A DNA stretch of 64,000 nt from Roseitalea sp. (GTDB lineage Bacteria > Pseudomonadota > Alphaproteobacteria > Rhizobiales > Rhizobiaceae): NCBI GenBank assembly GCA_017642895.1, contig JAEPON010000004.1, forward strand, positions 124,001 through 188,000. Direction: 5' to 3'. Positions 52,261-60,901 of the stretch are shown piece after piece. How positions within the stretch are numbered: the first letter of the stretch is position 1; each line of letters starts with the position of its first letter. Made by a program: the position numbers and the translations under genes. A model generated the notes under the pieces. That model saw nothing but the letters and a program-made list of their open reading frames with translations. It was not told the DNA's origin and made no database searches.

Positions 52261-53385
52261 ATGTCCGAGACAGCGCAGTCCCCAATTGCATCCGACGAAC
52301 GCATCAAGGAGATGTCCGGGTTCCGCAAGGCACTCATCCGTCCCGAACTGGGCGGGATTTGCGGGACCATCATCGTCTTCGTCTTCTTCCTTTTGACCGC
52401 GTTCGATTCGGGCATGTTCAACCCGCAGGGCATCATGAACTGGTCGGTCGTCTCGGCTCAGTTCATGATCATCGCTGTCGGCGCCTGCCTTTTGATGATC
52501 GCCGGCGAATTCGACCTGTCGGTTGGCTCGATGATCGGTTTTGCCGGCATGATGATCGCGATCTTTTCCGTGACGCTGGACTGGCCGGTCTGGCTTGCCA
52601 TCATCACGACCTTCATCATCTGCATTTCCATCGGTGCTCTAAACGGTTTCATCGTTATCCGCACCGGGCTGCCGAGCTTCATCGTCACGCTGGCGTTTCT
52701 GTTCATCCTGCGCGGTTTCACCATCTACCTGCCGCAGACCATCGAGCGCAAAACGATCATTGGCGGGATAGCGGACGTGGCGCAGGGCGATTGGCTCGCG
52801 CCGATCTTCGGCGGAACGATCTTGAAGGGCTTTTTCCAGTGGCTCGGCGACAATGGCCTGATCGAGACCTTCGAGCGCGGCACGCGCGCCGGCCAGCCGG
52901 TGGTCGACGGCATTCCGATGTTGATCGTGTGGGCCCTGTTGCTCGTCGTGTTCGGACATATCCTTCTGACGCGCACCAAGTTCGGCAACTGGATTTTCGC
53001 GGCCGGCGGCGATGCCCAGGCGGCACGCTATGTCGGCGTGCCCGTCAATCGGGTGAAGATCCTGATGTTCATGTTCACCGCCTTCTGTGCGTGCGTGTTC
53101 GCCACCGCACAGGTGATGGAGTTCGGTTCGGCAGGGGCCGACCGTGGCCTGCTCAAGGAGTTCGAGGCGATCATCGCCGTGGTGATCGGCGGCGCATTGC
53201 TCACCGGCGGATATGGCTCTGTCATCGGCGCAGCGCTGGGCGCGCTGATCTTCGGGGTTGTCCAGCAGGGGCTGTTCTTCGCCGGCGTCGAGAGTTCGCT
53301 GTTCCGCGTCTTCCTCGGGGTCTTGCTGCTGCTGGCCGTCATCCTGAACACCTATATCCGCCGCATGATCACGGGGGAGCGCTGA
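52261..53385 (+). CDS. Sugar/inositol ABC transporter permease
   Basis: 374 residues of the RbsC/FrcC family with about ten membrane helices. The conserved LMIAGEFDLSVGSMIGFAGM and VVIGGALLTGGYGSVIGAALGALIFGVVQQGLFF motifs are present, and a longer soluble loop lies near residues 160-220, as in FrcC. GGGAGGTGGGCG precedes the ATG. It functions with the preceding binding protein and following ATPase. Confidence 0.92.
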   Translation: MSETAQSPIASDERIKEMSGFRKALIRPELGGICGTIIVFVFFLLTAFDSGMFNPQGIMNWSVVSAQFMIIAVGACLLMIAGEFDLSVGSMIGFAGMMIAIFSVTLDWPVWLAIITTFIICISIGALNGFIVIRTGLPSFIVTLAFLFILRGFTIYLPQTIERKTIIGGIADVAQGDWLAPIFGGTILKGFFQWLGDNGLIETFERGTRAGQPVVDGIPMLIVWALLLVVFGHILLTRTKFGNWIFAAGGDAQAARYVGVPVNRVKILMFMFTAFCACVFATAQVMEFGSAGADRGLLKEFEAIIAVVIGGALLTGGYGSVIGAALGALIFGVVQQGLFFAGVESSLFRVFLGVLLLLAVILNTYIRRMITGER

Positions 53386-53386
53386 C

Positions 53387-54175
53387 ATGACCTCGACCCA
53401 TGCTCCCATCATCGAGATGCGCGACATCGAAAAGCATTTCGGCTCGGTGATCGCGCTGGCCGGCGTGTCGCTCGACATCTATCCGGGCGAATGCCACTGC
53501 CTTTTGGGCGACAATGGCGCCGGCAAATCGACCTTCATCAAGACGATGTCCGGCGTCCACAAGCCGACCAAGGGCGAAATCCGTTTTGAAGGCCAGCCAA
53601 TGCATTTCGAGGATCCGCGCGATGCGATCTCGGCCGGGATCGCCACGGTCTATCAGGATCTGGCGATGATCCCGCTCATGTCGGTCAGCCGCAATTTCTT
53701 CATGGGCAACGAGCCGGTCAAAAGGCGGCTCGGCCTGTCCTTCTTCGATCATGACCACGCCAATTCGGTCACGATGAGCGAGATGCGCAAGATGGGCATC
53801 AATCTGCGCGGTCCCGACCAGGCGGTGGGCACGCTGTCGGGCGGCGAGCGGCAGACGGTGGCCATCGCGCGGGCGGTGCATTTCGGCGCCAAGGTGCTGA
53901 TCCTCGACGAGCCCACATCGGCGCTCGGCGTGCGCCAGACCGCCAATGTGCTGGCGACGATCGACAAGGTGCGCAAGGCGGATATCGCCGTTGTCTTCAT
54001 CACGCATAATGTGCGCCATGCGCTGGCGGTCGGTGACCGGTTCACCGTGCTCAATCGCGGCAAGACGCTGGGGACGGCGCAGCGCGGCCAGATCACGCCG
54101 GACGAACTCCAGGACATGATGGCCGGCGGTCAGGAGCTTGTCGAACTGGAGGGTTCGCTCGGCGGCACGGTGTAA
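53387..54175 (+). CDS. Single-domain sugar ABC transporter ATPase
   Basis: 262 residues. Walker A LLGDNGAGKSTFIKTM, signature TLSGGERQTVAIARAVHFG, Walker B VLILDEPTSALG and the switch His in VFITHNVRHAL. Ribose-type ATPases usually carry two fused domains (about 500 residues); this one has a single domain like FrcA, so it should work as a homodimer. The signature SGGERQ is complete. Its ATG is 1 nt after the permease stop. Confidence 0.92.
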   Translation: MTSTHAPIIEMRDIEKHFGSVIALAGVSLDIYPGECHCLLGDNGAGKSTFIKTMSGVHKPTKGEIRFEGQPMHFEDPRDAISAGIATVYQDLAMIPLMSVSRNFFMGNEPVKRRLGLSFFDHDHANSVTMSEMRKMGINLRGPDQAVGTLSGGERQTVAIARAVHFGAKVLILDEPTSALGVRQTANVLATIDKVRKADIAVVFITHNVRHALAVGDRFTVLNRGKTLGTAQRGQITPDELQDMMAGGQELVELEGSLGGTV

Positions 54176-54185
54176 GCGTTCGGGC

Positions 54186-55187
54186 TCAGGCGACGAACAG
54201 CTTGACGAAGACGATCGCCATGGCGAGCAGCAAGGTCGTCTCCGCAACGACCAGCATGATGTAGCCGCCGCCGAGATCGGCCATCTGCTTCAGTGCCGTC
54301 TTTACGCCGAGCGCCGCGATCGCGGTGATCAGCAGGATGCGCGATGCGGATTCGGCGGCCGAAGCGACCGGAGCGGGAATGAGGCCGAGACTGTTGATGG
54401 CGGCCAGCGCGATGAAGGCGACCAGAAACCAGGGCAGGGTGATCTTGCCGCCATCGGCCTTGCTGTTGGCGAGCGCAACGATGACGGCCAGAAGCACGAC
54501 CGGCAGAAGCGCCACGCGCATCAGCTTGATCATGACGGCGGTGTCGCCCGCCTCCTGTGAGACCGAATAGCCGGCGCCGACGACCTGTGCGACGTCGTGG
54601 ATGGTCGCGCCGATCAGCATGCCGGTCTGCGCGTCCGTGGCGTCAAGCGCTGCGAACAGCAGCGGATAGGCGACCATGGCGATGGTGGAAAGGGTGGTGA
54701 CCGCGACGACCGTGAAGAGCGTGTCACGCTCAAGGCGCGCGTCTCGCGGCAGGACCGATGCGAGCGCGAGAGCCGCCGAGGCGCCGCAAATGGCGACCGA
54801 ACCGCCGGTCAGAATGCCAAGCCGCGCCCCCCTGCCCAGAAGGCGCGACAGGACGATACCGGCGAGGATCGTCAGCGTGACCAGCACGATGACAGCGATA
54901 ACGGGGTAGGGACCGAGGGCCTGGAAATCGGCCCAGCTCAGCCGCACGCCGAGCAGCGCGACGCCAAGGCGAAGGCAGGTGGACGCGGCAAAGTCGACAC
55001 CCGGCTTGATATGGCTTTCATGGGCGAGAAAGTTGAACGCCATGCCGATCAGGAGCGCGAACAGCATGGCCGGCGCGCCATAATGGGCGCCCAGGAACGC
55101 GGCGGCAGCGGCGATCGTCAGGGCGAGGGCGAGCCCGCGGAAGACCGTCGCCGCCTGTTCAGTGCGTTCGCGGATCAGGCTGCGCAC
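54186..55187 (-). CDS. YeiH-family putative sulfate/sulfite exporter
   Basis: 333 residues from a GTG start, with about ten hydrophobic helices. Family motifs GVALLGVRLSWADF, LTGGSVAICGASAALALASVLP and ATIHDVAQVVGAGYSVS identify the putative sulfate exporter (YeiH/COG2855) family, in which exporters next to sulfonate-degradation genes have been named for sulfite release. It is the last gene of the cuyA operon, 4 nt after the HisD-like gene. Exporting the sulfite made by CuyA is the likely role. The upstream frame to 55274 lacks a start signal. Confidence 0.85.
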   Translation of the reverse strand: MRSLIRERTEQAATVFRGLALALTIAAAAAFLGAHYGAPAMLFALLIGMAFNFLAHESHIKPGVDFAASTCLRLGVALLGVRLSWADFQALGPYPVIAVIVLVTLTILAGIVLSRLLGRGARLGILTGGSVAICGASAALALASVLPRDARLERDTLFTVVAVTTLSTIAMVAYPLLFAALDATDAQTGMLIGATIHDVAQVVGAGYSVSQEAGDTAVMIKLMRVALLPVVLLAVIVALANSKADGGKITLPWFLVAFIALAAINSLGLIPAPVASAAESASRILLITAIAALGVKTALKQMADLGGGYIMLVVAETTLLLAMAIVFVKLFVA

Positions 55188-55191
55188 GGGG

Positions 55192-56490
55192 TCATTCCGT
55201 GGCCGCCCGGCTCGATGATGCGACGGGCGCGATCCGCAGGTCGGCGGCGCGGGCATGGCCTTCCATGCCTTCAAGGCGTGAAATGCGGGCTGTGGCTTCG
55301 GCGACCGGCCGCGCGCCTTCGGCGGTCGCGCGCTGCCATGTCACGGTCTTCATGAATTTGTGCACCGACAGGCCGCCCGTGTAGCGCGCGGCGCCCGAGG
55401 TCGGCAGCACGTGGTTGGGGCCCGCGCACTTGTCGCCGAAGGAGACGGTGGTTTCTCGGCCCAGAAAGAGCGAGCCGTAATTGCGCAGCCGTTCCAGCCA
55501 CCAATCGGGATCGGCGGCCTGCACATGCAGGTGTTCGGGCGCGTATCGGTCGGAGGTTTCGGCCATCTCTTCCCGGCTATCACACAGAACGATTTCAGCA
55601 TAGTCGCGCCATGCGGCCTCGGCTGCCGGCCCGTTGGGTTCGGGCAGGGCGGCGATGCAGGCCGGAACGTGCGCGACGACCGCTTCGGCCAACGCGCGGT
55701 CATCGGTGACAAGCCAGACCGGCGAGTTGGCGCCGTGTTCGGCCTGGCTGACCAGATCCCAGGCGACGGTTTCGGCGTCGGCAGTCCGGTCGGCGATGAT
55801 CAGACTGTCAGTGGGGCCGGCGAACATGTCGATGCCCACACGGCCGAACAGGAGCCGTTTTGCTTCGGCAACATATTGGTTGCCGGGGCCGACGAGAATA
55901 TCGGCGGGCCGTGCGCCGAACAGGCCGAACGCCATGGCCGCGATACCCTGAACCCCGCCCAGATTGAGGATCGTGTCGGCGCCGCACAAATCCATCGCAT
56001 AAAGGATCGCCGGCGGAACGCCGATGTCCGGACGCGGCGGCGAGCAGGCAGTGATGTGGCCGACGCCAGCCACCTTGGCCGTGGTGATCGTCATGATGGC
56101 GCTGGCGACATGGCTGTAGCGGCCGCCGGGCACATAGCAGCCTGCGGCGGAAACCGGAATGTGCTTCTGGCCTGCCCAGAAGCCGGGCTGTACCTCGATC
56201 CCGGCCGGCCTGATCGTGGCGAACTGCGCTTCGGCGAACCGCCTTATATTGTCATGGGCGAACGCGATATCGGCCTTGAGCTGCGGGTCGAGTTCGTTGT
56301 GCGCGCGATCGATCGCTTCGCGCGTGACGGCGACGGGTCCCTCCCAGCGGTCGAACCGGCGCGCGAAACGGAGTGCGGCCTCCTCGCCGCCGGCCTCGAT
56401 CTCCGCCAGCATGGCTTCGACGCGGGCCTTGGTTTCGCCGGCGTCGGTTTCGGGCGTGCGGGCCGCACGCTTGAGATAGGTGATGGCCAT
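55192..56490 (-). CDS. HisD-family dehydrogenase (histidinol dehydrogenase paralog, HpsN-like)
   Basis: 432 residues. All histidinol dehydrogenase active-site features are kept: zinc ligands in SQAEHGAN (Gln and His), catalytic Glu-His in RYAPEHLHV, Asp in SFGDKCAGPNHVLPT and the final His in GMEGHARAA. No other his genes are near. The known non-histidine member is HpsN, which oxidises the sulfonate diol DHPS to sulfolactate in two NAD-dependent steps. Beside CuyA, a sulfonate alcohol is likely. Because the HisD reaction turns an amino alcohol into an amino acid, cysteinolate to cysteate is an attractive alternative. Confidence 0.87.
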   Translation of the reverse strand: MAITYLKRAARTPETDAGETKARVEAMLAEIEAGGEEAALRFARRFDRWEGPVAVTREAIDRAHNELDPQLKADIAFAHDNIRRFAEAQFATIRPAGIEVQPGFWAGQKHIPVSAAGCYVPGGRYSHVASAIMTITTAKVAGVGHITACSPPRPDIGVPPAILYAMDLCGADTILNLGGVQGIAAMAFGLFGARPADILVGPGNQYVAEAKRLLFGRVGIDMFAGPTDSLIIADRTADAETVAWDLVSQAEHGANSPVWLVTDDRALAEAVVAHVPACIAALPEPNGPAAEAAWRDYAEIVLCDSREEMAETSDRYAPEHLHVQAADPDWWLERLRNYGSLFLGRETTVSFGDKCAGPNHVLPTSGAARYTGGLSVHKFMKTVTWQRATAEGARPVAEATARISRLEGMEGHARAADLRIAPVASSSRAATE

Positions 56491-56499
56491 GATGCCCTC

Positions 56500-58062
56500 T
56501 TATTTGTGGTCGGCGCGGCGGAAGGCGCCCTGGACGATCCGGTCGATGACCATGGCGCACAGAAGGATCGCCAGCCCGCCCAGAAGGCCCGGTCCCTTGG
56601 CCGCGAATTGCAGCGCCTCCAAAATGACTTTGCCAAGCCCGCCGCCGCCGATCAGCGAGATGATCACCACCATGGACAGGCACATCAGGATGGTCTGGTT
56701 GACCCCGGTCATGATGGATGGTCGCGCCAGCGGCAGTTCGACATCATAAAGCACGTTCCAGCGCGAGGCGCCGAAGGCGGTGGCCGCTTCCTTGATGCTT
56801 TCGGGAACGCCCCTGATGCCGAGCGCTGTCAGACGGATCAGGGGCGGCATGCCGAAGATGATCGTTGCCAGGATGCCAGGCGGGTTGCCGGTGCCGAAAA
56901 AGGCAATGATCGGAATCAGATAGACGAAGGCCGGCAAAGTCTGCATGAGGTCGAGAACGGGCTCGGCGAACTTGTAGGCGCGCTCGGACTTGCCAAACCA
57001 GATGCCGAGCGGGATGCCCAGGATCACGCAGATGACGACCGCCGCGCCGACGAGCGCGACCGTTTCCATGGCGATCTCCCAATAGCCCATCATCGCGATA
57101 TAGGCGAGCGCGGCCGCGGTGAAGATGGCAACGCGCGGGCCGGCCGAGCGCCATGCGACGACGCAGATCACGGTCATCACCACGGGCCAAGGCGTTGCGA
57201 CGAGCGCCAGTGAAATCGTGTCGAGGACGGTGCGCACGCCGAAGACGATGGAATCGAACGCGCCGGCGCCATTGCGGGCCGCCGCATCGATCTGCGCTTC
57301 GAGCCAGCGGGCCGTGCCCGAATAATGGTCCGGATCGGCGGGGAATGCCGTGAGCGCCGGCCACACATCCTCGATGGTGAAGCGGTAGACGGTGAGCGGC
57401 GCTATCGCCAACGCCATGACCAGGCCGAACACCAGGTTGCGCGGCTGGATGCCGGACACAACCGAACCGGGATCGATCCGCCAGCGCGAATATTGTTTCT
57501 CGTAAGCGATGTTGCCCCAGACGCCCTGGATCAGCTTGATGATCACGAGGAAGGCAAGGCCGGCCATCAGGATGCCGAACGCGCCGGCGGCGGCGGCCTC
57601 GGCGGTCTCGCGGCTGTTTTCGGCGGCGCGCATCAGATTGTTGCCCAGCGTCTCAAAGCGGGTCGGATCCTCGCCGGCGGCGCGCGCCTGTTCGGCGCGT
57701 TCGAGAAACTGCTGCGCGCGGGCTTCCTGCTGCGATGCGCGGGCCAGTTCGTCGGCGCCGAGTTGACCCCATGTGCCGCGGCCGATCTGCACCCAGGCGA
57801 TGATTTCAAGGATCAGGAAGAACCAGAAAAAACCCCAGACACCCCGCGCCGCCGCCCAGAGCGGGCCGAAGACGGCGGCAGCCCAGTTGAACGTCAGCGG
57901 GACGCCGCGCGTCGTGTCGTGGATGCGGTGGAAGGCATTGGCATAGTAGTCGGGGTTGCGGTCGACAAATTGCGCGATGGACGCATCCAGTTCGGCGCGG
58001 TCGACTTCGATGTCGGCGACAGCCGCGACAGTGCGGACGGGCGTGGGCTCCTGAATGTTCAT
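56500..58062 (-). CDS. Betaine-type ABC transporter permease with N-terminal extension
   Basis: 520 residues, longer than the usual ProW (about 350). The N-terminal part carries a DUF2628-like segment (NWAAAVFGPLWAAARGVWGF) with extra helices and a charged helix of Ala/Glu/Arg. The C-terminal permease domain has the EAA-type loop FGASRWNVLYDVELPLARPSIMTG and VVIISLIGGGGLGKVILEALQ. Long permeases of this type also occur in TMAO and betaine importers. The ATG overlaps the ATPase stop by 4 nt. Confidence 0.88.
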   Translation of the reverse strand: MNIQEPTPVRTVAAVADIEVDRAELDASIAQFVDRNPDYYANAFHRIHDTTRGVPLTFNWAAAVFGPLWAAARGVWGFFWFFLILEIIAWVQIGRGTWGQLGADELARASQQEARAQQFLERAEQARAAGEDPTRFETLGNNLMRAAENSRETAEAAAAGAFGILMAGLAFLVIIKLIQGVWGNIAYEKQYSRWRIDPGSVVSGIQPRNLVFGLVMALAIAPLTVYRFTIEDVWPALTAFPADPDHYSGTARWLEAQIDAAARNGAGAFDSIVFGVRTVLDTISLALVATPWPVVMTVICVVAWRSAGPRVAIFTAAALAYIAMMGYWEIAMETVALVGAAVVICVILGIPLGIWFGKSERAYKFAEPVLDLMQTLPAFVYLIPIIAFFGTGNPPGILATIIFGMPPLIRLTALGIRGVPESIKEAATAFGASRWNVLYDVELPLARPSIMTGVNQTILMCLSMVVIISLIGGGGLGKVILEALQFAAKGPGLLGGLAILLCAMVIDRIVQGAFRRADHK

Positions 58063-59096
58063 CCCTTGCCTCCCTGAATGCCGCGCAAGAGCGTCGACTT
58101 GGTGACGATGCCGACTTCGGTGCCCTGTTCGGTGATCACCACCGGCGCGTCGGCGGCGACCGACAGGTCGATCAGCGTGTCGAGGTCGGCTTCGCCATCG
58201 GCGCGCGGCGCGCCATTGAGCGGCGGGCCGGCATAATCCGCCAGTGGCTCCATGATGGTATGGGCGCGCACCAGCTTGAGCCGGGAAATGCCCTGGACGA
58301 ATTCGCGGACATAATCGTCGGCGGGACTGGTGACGATCTGCTCGGGCGTGCCGATCTGCACGATCACGCCGTCCTTCATGATGGCGATGCGGTCGCCGAT
58401 GCGGATCGCCTCGTCCAGATCATGGGTGATGAAAAGCGTCGTCTTTTGAAGTTCATCCACCAGCGCCTTGAACTGGTCCTGCAATTGCAGGCGGATGAGC
58501 GGATCGAGCGCGGAGAAAGGCTCGTCCATCAGGAGGATTTCGGGATCGGAGGCGAGTGCGCGCGCAATGCCGACGCGCTGCTGCATGCCGCCCGACAGTT
58601 CCCGCGGCAGCCGGTCCTCATAGCCGTCGAGATTGACCAGGCCGAGCGTATGGTCGGACACCGCCCAGCGCTTCGATTTGGGCACGCCGCGCACTTCAAG
58701 CGGATAGGCGACATTGTCGCGCACCGAACGGTGCGGCATCAGCGCCATGTGCTGGAACACCATGCCGATATGGCGCGAGCGCATCTCCCGCAGGTCGCGG
58801 TCGGAGAGGGCGCCGACATCGCGGCCGAGCACCTTGATGGTGCCGGCGGAGGGTTCGATCAGCCGGTTGACATGTCGCACCAGCGTCGACTTGCCCGAGC
58901 CGGACAGGCCCATGATGCAGAAGATTTCGCCGCGCGCGACCGAAAAGGACGCATCGCGGACGCCGATGACCGTGCCGAAACGCTCCAATGCCTCGGGCTT
59001 GGTGATGCCGCCCGATTGCGCCGCTTGGATGGTTTCGGGCGCCCGGCGGCCGAACACCTTCCAGACATTGGCAAGCTCGACGACCGGCTCGGTCAT
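58059..59096 (-). CDS. Betaine-type ABC transporter ATPase
   Basis: About 345 residues. It has the ProV-type insertion at the N-terminus (FGRRAPETIQAAQSGG), Walker A IMGLSGSGKSTLVRHVNRL, Q-loop VFQHMALMPHRSV, signature RELSGGMQQRVGIARAL and Walker B ILLMDEPFSALDPL. The C-terminus carries a shortened regulatory (CBS-like) region ending EQGTEVGIVTKSTLLRG. GGAG lies ahead of the ATG at 59096; the upstream frame runs into the binding-protein gene. It powers the betaine-type importer of this operon. Confidence 0.88.
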   Translation of the reverse strand: MTEPVVELANVWKVFGRRAPETIQAAQSGGITKPEALERFGTVIGVRDASFSVARGEIFCIMGLSGSGKSTLVRHVNRLIEPSAGTIKVLGRDVGALSDRDLREMRSRHIGMVFQHMALMPHRSVRDNVAYPLEVRGVPKSKRWAVSDHTLGLVNLDGYEDRLPRELSGGMQQRVGIARALASDPEILLMDEPFSALDPLIRLQLQDQFKALVDELQKTTLFITHDLDEAIRIGDRIAIMKDGVIVQIGTPEQIVTSPADDYVREFVQGISRLKLVRAHTIMEPLADYAGPPLNGAPRADGEADLDTLIDLSVAADAPVVITEQGTEVGIVTKSTLLRGIQGGKG

Positions 59097-59119
59097 GGCG
59101 GTGATCTCCGGGGGCAGGG

Positions 59120-59143
59120 GGCCGCCGGCCGAAGCCGGCGGCC
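59120..59143 (-). terminator. Intercistronic hairpin after the betaine-type binding protein
   Basis: GGCCGCCGGC and GCCGGCGGCC form a perfect 10-bp stem with a 4-base loop in the gap between the binding-protein and ATPase genes. No T-run follows on the minus strand. It probably protects the binding-protein transcript. Confidence 0.7.
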
Positions 59144-59152
59144 GCGCCATGG

Positions 59153-60109
59153 TCAGTTGGTCAGCCATTCAAGAACGACTTCCTCGTTCTTATCGACCCA
59201 CTGGCGGGCATAATCGGCCGCATCCATGTCGTTGAGCGTCAGTTCGAAGCCCATGTCGCTGAGCCATTCGGCCGGCATCTTGTAGGCATCGAGCATGGCC
59301 GCCACGTCCGGATGGTTCTCGCGCACGCTGGCCGCATAGTGCAGGTGAAGTGTCGCGCCTTTCCAGGCGGTGGATGCCTGCGACTTGGCCAGCCAGTCCG
59401 GATCGTCGGTCGGCTGCACGATGGTCCAGGTGTCCGGGTCGTGCGCGGGCTCTTCAAGATAGGTCAGATCATAGGCGACGAAGATGAAATGCGGCTCGTA
59501 GCAAAAGCCGATCCAGGGTTCGCCGTTTTCGACCGCCGTGCCCAGTTCGCCCCAGGCGACGGTGCCGTCATATTCCTGAAGATCCATCGTCTGGTCATAA
59601 CCATAGGATTTGGCGCGGATGCGCTCGATGACGGTCGATGCCCAGCCGGGCGCGCCGATCCAGACTTCGGGCGTACCATTGCCGTCCTTGTCGAAGATCG
59701 CGATCTTTTCAGGGTCGGTCAGATCCTCGATCGACTTGATGTCATATTCCTCGGCGATCGCGGTGGGCACGCACATGCCCTGTACGGCCTGCACCGGATT
59801 GTCGTTCATAATGACCGTTGAACGGTCCTTGACATAGGTGTCGTGCAGGTTCTGCTGATTGGGCATCCACACTTCGGGGTGCAGGTGCATCGAGCCCTGG
59901 TCCATCGCCTCGAAGATGATCGGATTGGTGCCGTTCTGGAGTTCGACCTCCAGACCGAAATTCTCCTCGATGACGACCTTGAGGATGTTCGCCGTGGCGT
60001 TGGCGGCGGGCCAGTTGGGCACACCAAGAACCATGTCGGCGGACAATGCCGTTGTGGCAGTGCCCGCAAGCATGGCGGCCGCGGCGAGGCAGGTGACGGA
60101 TTTCTTCAT
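59153..60109 (-). CDS. Betaine-type (OpuAC/ProX) ABC substrate-binding protein
   Basis: 318 residues. Signal peptide MKKSVTCLAAAAMLAGTATTALSA. The OpuAC fold follows, with LGVPNWPAANATANILK, MHLHPEVWMPNQQNL, IGAPGWASTVIERIRAKSYG and GFCYEPHFIFVAYDL, rich in Trp/Tyr that could form an aromatic cage or a polar zwitterion pocket. It overlaps the racemase-like gene as ATGA. Ligands of this family include betaines, TMAO and other small zwitterions. In this operon a zwitterionic sulfonate such as cysteinolate, cysteate or taurine-like compounds is a reasonable guess. Confidence 0.88.
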   Translation of the reverse strand: MKKSVTCLAAAAMLAGTATTALSADMVLGVPNWPAANATANILKVVIEENFGLEVELQNGTNPIIFEAMDQGSMHLHPEVWMPNQQNLHDTYVKDRSTVIMNDNPVQAVQGMCVPTAIAEEYDIKSIEDLTDPEKIAIFDKDGNGTPEVWIGAPGWASTVIERIRAKSYGYDQTMDLQEYDGTVAWGELGTAVENGEPWIGFCYEPHFIFVAYDLTYLEEPAHDPDTWTIVQPTDDPDWLAKSQASTAWKGATLHLHYAASVRENHPDVAAMLDAYKMPAEWLSDMGFELTLNDMDAADYARQWVDKNEEVVLEWLTN

Positions 60110-60900
60110 GCTTTTTCTCCCTGTGGCATGAACTTTGGGGGGTGGATAGGTGCGCTTGCGGTCCCGGCATGCGGCGCGCGCGACGACGGACGGGCATATG
60201 CAACGATCGCGTCGGCGAGCACATCGAGCGCATCCAGTGCGGGAAGCGCGTCGGGCAGGGCGATGCCGAGCGCCGAGATTTCCGTACAGGCGATGACCAG
60301 CGCGCCGGCGCCCTGCGCCTGCAAGTCGCTTGCGGCAGCCAAGATGCGTGCCTGCGGTGCAGACCCGGTATTGCCCGCCTTGACGGCCTTGATGACGGCC
60401 AGAACGGCGTCCTGGTTGGACGGGTAGAGCGCCTGGATGCCGCGGTCGGCCAGCGCCCTGTCGTAAAGGCCGGTCAGCCGGACGGCGGTCGAAGCCAAAA
60501 GTCCGACCGACCGCGGCCGAACGGGAAGGGCGGCGATGCGGTCGGCCGTCAGCGCGACCATGTCGAGCACCTTGACGGGTGCGGCGGCGGCTCTGATGTC
60601 ATCGAGATAGTGGTGGGCGGTGTTGCAGGGCATGGCCAGCATATCGGCGCCCATCGCCACCAGCCCGCGCGCCATGGTTGCCAGATAGGGCGCAGGGCTT
60701 GGGCCGGTCATCTCGATCAGCGCCTTGATGCGCGACGGCACGGCCGGATCATTGTCGACGATCATGCGGACATGGTCGGCATCGTCGTCGGCCGGCGTCC
60801 GGTCGATCACTCGCTGCATCAGATCGACGGTGGCCTGGGGGCCCACGCCGCCGATGATCCCCACGCTTGGCCGGGCTTGTGTATCGCGGCGCTCGATCAT
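60106..60900 (-). CDS. Aspartate/glutamate racemase-family protein
   Basis: 264 residues. Both catalytic cysteines of the family are present: C92 in LAMPCNTAHHYLDD and C205 in ALVIACTEISALG. The N-terminal loop VGIIGGVGPQATVDLMQRVI matches aspartate racemases. Cofactor-independent racemases of this type act on acidic amino acids; cysteate is the sulfonic analog of aspartate. A role converting D- to L-cysteate for CuyA is inferred from context. It is 1 nt after the aminotransferase stop and overlaps the binding-protein start. Confidence 0.85.
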   Translation of the reverse strand: MIERRDTQARPSVGIIGGVGPQATVDLMQRVIDRTPADDDADHVRMIVDNDPAVPSRIKALIEMTGPSPAPYLATMARGLVAMGADMLAMPCNTAHHYLDDIRAAAAPVKVLDMVALTADRIAALPVRPRSVGLLASTAVRLTGLYDRALADRGIQALYPSNQDAVLAVIKAVKAGNTGSAPQARILAAASDLQAQGAGALVIACTEISALGIALPDALPALDALDVLADAIVAYARPSSRAPHAGTASAPIHPPKFMPQGEKA

Positions 60901-60901
60901 G

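Noticed and set aside
55360..57213. 617-codon plus-strand open frame opposite the HisD paralog and permease
   Set aside because: Antisense shadow; both minus-strand genes have full family motifs and tight operon spacing.
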